The position numbers and the translations under genes were made by a program. Below, in pieces: positions 62,289-64,000 of a stretch of 64,000 nt of DNA. The notes beneath the pieces were generated by a model that was given only the letters and a program-made list of their open reading frames with translations, was not told where the DNA came from and searched no databases. The stretch comes from Paramecium tetraurelia (taxonomy: Eukaryota > Ciliophora > Oligohymenophorea > Peniculida > Parameciidae). Every line of letters begins with the position of its first letter. Position 1 is the first letter of the stretch. The stretch covers positions 434,001 through 498,000 of the forward strand of contig NW_001799177.1 in NCBI RefSeq assembly GCF_000165425.1. The letters are read 5' to 3'.

Positions 62289-64000
62289 ATGAATCAAAGA
62301 ACACAAGAAATATAACTTAAAACTAACTATCATGAAATTAGCTTACTTGCAGGAAGACCAATCTATGAGTATGAATTAGAGATTATAAACTCAACTCCAG
62401 AATTAATCCAAGCAGCTTTTAGATAATATAGACCATAAATTTTATAATTGTTAACGAACTATATGAGTATTGATAATAAAATCTACTCGCCTAAAATAAT
62501 TGATGGAATTGAAAAAACAAGATCAAACCATTTGGGAACTTTACAAAATCAGGAAGAAGCTGAGTAAATAGTATCAATTAAGTTTATTAATCGATTAAGT
62601 GAGAATCATATAAGCAAGAACTAAATAATAGCTAGATTAATAAAGTAAGTAGTGAGAAATCAATTCTAAATGGTTTCTATAGGAAAAACTGGGAGTAAAT
62701 TATTTTGGAATTCAAAAACTATAAAATAATAAGAGAACAACTTAGAAGTATAATATGTTTATAGTTTTAGATTTGGCCAGGAGTCGAATGCATTTATTAA
62801 CCAAGTGCCTTTTAAAATTTTAAGCCTAAACTAATAATCGATTGTGCATTTAAAATTCTAAGATACAGAACTGCCTTAGAGGAATTAGACTCATTAAAAC
62901 CACATACTGAATTGATTATTGGTTAGATTGTGATGACGACCTATAATAAAAAATTTTACTAAATTTCTGGTTTAGAAATAGGAATGAATCCCAAATCAAC
63001 ATTTCAAAATTAAAATGGCGAAGCTATCACTTTTGAGAGTTATTATAGTACAAAGTATAATTAAAAAATCATTCCAAATTAACCTTTATTAAAAGCAATT
63101 GTGACTGGAAAAAAGGATGAAAGTCAAAAGGAGATATATTTAATTCCTTCTCTTTGCTAAATGACTGGGTTGACTGATGAAATGAGAAATGTAATTTGAT
63201 CATATAATTTTTAGAACTTCAATGCAATGAAAAAAATATCAGAAATAACTAAACCATCAGCTGACACTAGAATGAGAACTGCATAAGATTTTATTTAATA
63301 ACTTCAAGCCACAAAAATTATTAATAAAAAGGAAAATACCTCAAAGGAAGTTTTAAAAGAATGGGGATTAGAGATTAAAAAAGACTGCATTTAAGTCTAA
63401 GCTCAAAGGCTTGACCCTGGAAATATGTTGATGGGCAGAGATTTAAAATTAAATTTAAGAGATAGCAATACAAATTTAGAAAGACAAACACAAACTTAAA
63501 TGTTTTACACCCCTCCATAAAAACTGATTACAGGAATTATTTACAATTCAAAATTTGGCTAATAAAATTTAAAATCCTTTTTATAACATTTTAAATCGGC
63601 TTGTTAGGAATTTCAATTTGATGCGTTTTTAACACCAAAAGCCAAAGAGATGTAAAATGATAAAGAAGATGAATTGTCACGACAATTACGAGATCTTAAG
63701 TTGGAGGCTGATTAAAATTAATCACGAGTTAACTTTTTAATATTTTTGTTACCAGGTTAAAAGAAAAAGGCAAGGTTGTATAAGGCTTGTAAAGTAATCT
63801 CTATGGCTACTTTTGGTTGTGCATCTTAAGTAATTGTCGAAAAAACCTTATAAAGAAATACAAGATCAATTGTAAATAAGATTTTAATTTAATTAAATGC
63901 AAAGATTGGAGGAACTCCATGGGCATTGGATGGCATGCCAGATATGTTTACAAATTAACCTACAATGATTTGTGGAGTTGATATTTTTACAAAGGCTGGA
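62289..64000 (+). CDS. Piwi/Argonaute protein, N-terminal 556 codons (3' end outside window)
   Basis: ATG 62289; open to the window end after removing introns 62805-62824 (20 nt) and 63191-63214 (24 nt). N domain, then PAZ (FESYYSTKYNQKIIPNQPLL, the YY...QPLL pocket that holds the 3' end of the guide), MID (LFLLPG-type VNFLIFLLPG) and the start of the PIWI domain: KIGGTPWALDG and MICGVDIFTKAG, whose Asp is the first catalytic residue of the DEDH set. Paramecium Piwi proteins (Ptiwi) carry scnRNAs, iesRNAs or siRNAs; which class this one serves cannot be told without the C-terminus. Confidence 0.93.

Overview
The window reads as macronuclear DNA of a ciliate, most likely Paramecium. TAA and TAG occur throughout conserved domains where glutamine is expected, and TGA is the only stop that ends reading frames. 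Introns are tiny (about 19-38 nt, GT...AG, mostly GTA...TAG). The DNA is very AT-rich, and intergenic gaps are often only 10-80 bp. Coordinates below were worked out by translating by hand with the ciliate nuclear code and removing introns that restore an open frame.

Layout. 1-3.2 kb: the end of a protein kinase gene, a small minus-strand gene, a decayed gene resembling the trichocyst matrix protein family, and a small unknown gene. 3.3-7.1 kb: a very long coiled-coil gene. 7.2-13.2 kb: an ER-type SMP (lipid-transfer) protein, head-to-head with a coiled-coil gene, then a Pfmap-2-like MAP kinase with an unusual TGH activation motif. 13.4-15.7 kb: a hybrid histidine kinase. 15.7-22.9 kb: a gap with two tiny ORFs, a secreted acidic protein, a PX-domain sorting nexin and a 1130-residue unknown protein. 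23.3-31.0 kb: one minus-strand gene of about 2540 codons that joins two ankyrin blocks, an FG/Gln-rich linker, a WGR domain and a PARP catalytic domain. It is the most striking gene here.

31.1-44.1 kb is mostly minus strand: an ABC1/COQ8-type kinase, a 938-residue unknown, a 165-residue unknown, a coiled-coil protein, a 654-residue basic protein, a YTH-domain RNA reader, an FSP1/AIF-like oxidoreductase (plus), another coiled-coil protein and a small metallophosphoesterase with a one-base frame slip. 44.6-49.3 kb: a four-TM protein, a MORN-repeat protein, a 1.4 kb poorly coding stretch and a B-box-like protein. 49.3-57.2 kb: a protein with two cyclic-nucleotide-binding modules, a 612-residue unknown, a SPEF1-like calponin-homology protein and three more minus-strand genes. 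57.2-64 kb: a TPR-like protein, a UPF3-like protein, a membrane RING-H2 protein and the first 556 codons of a Piwi protein that runs off the end.

I see no operon logic, mobile elements, CRISPR, tRNA or rRNA. Themes that recur are cilium/cortex structure (SPEF1, MORN, coiled coils), RNA regulation (Piwi, UPF3, YTH), and signalling (kinases, histidine kinase, cyclic-nucleotide module). Three genes (43.4, 49.3 and 57.2 kb) each need a single one-base correction at a short homopolymer to read through.
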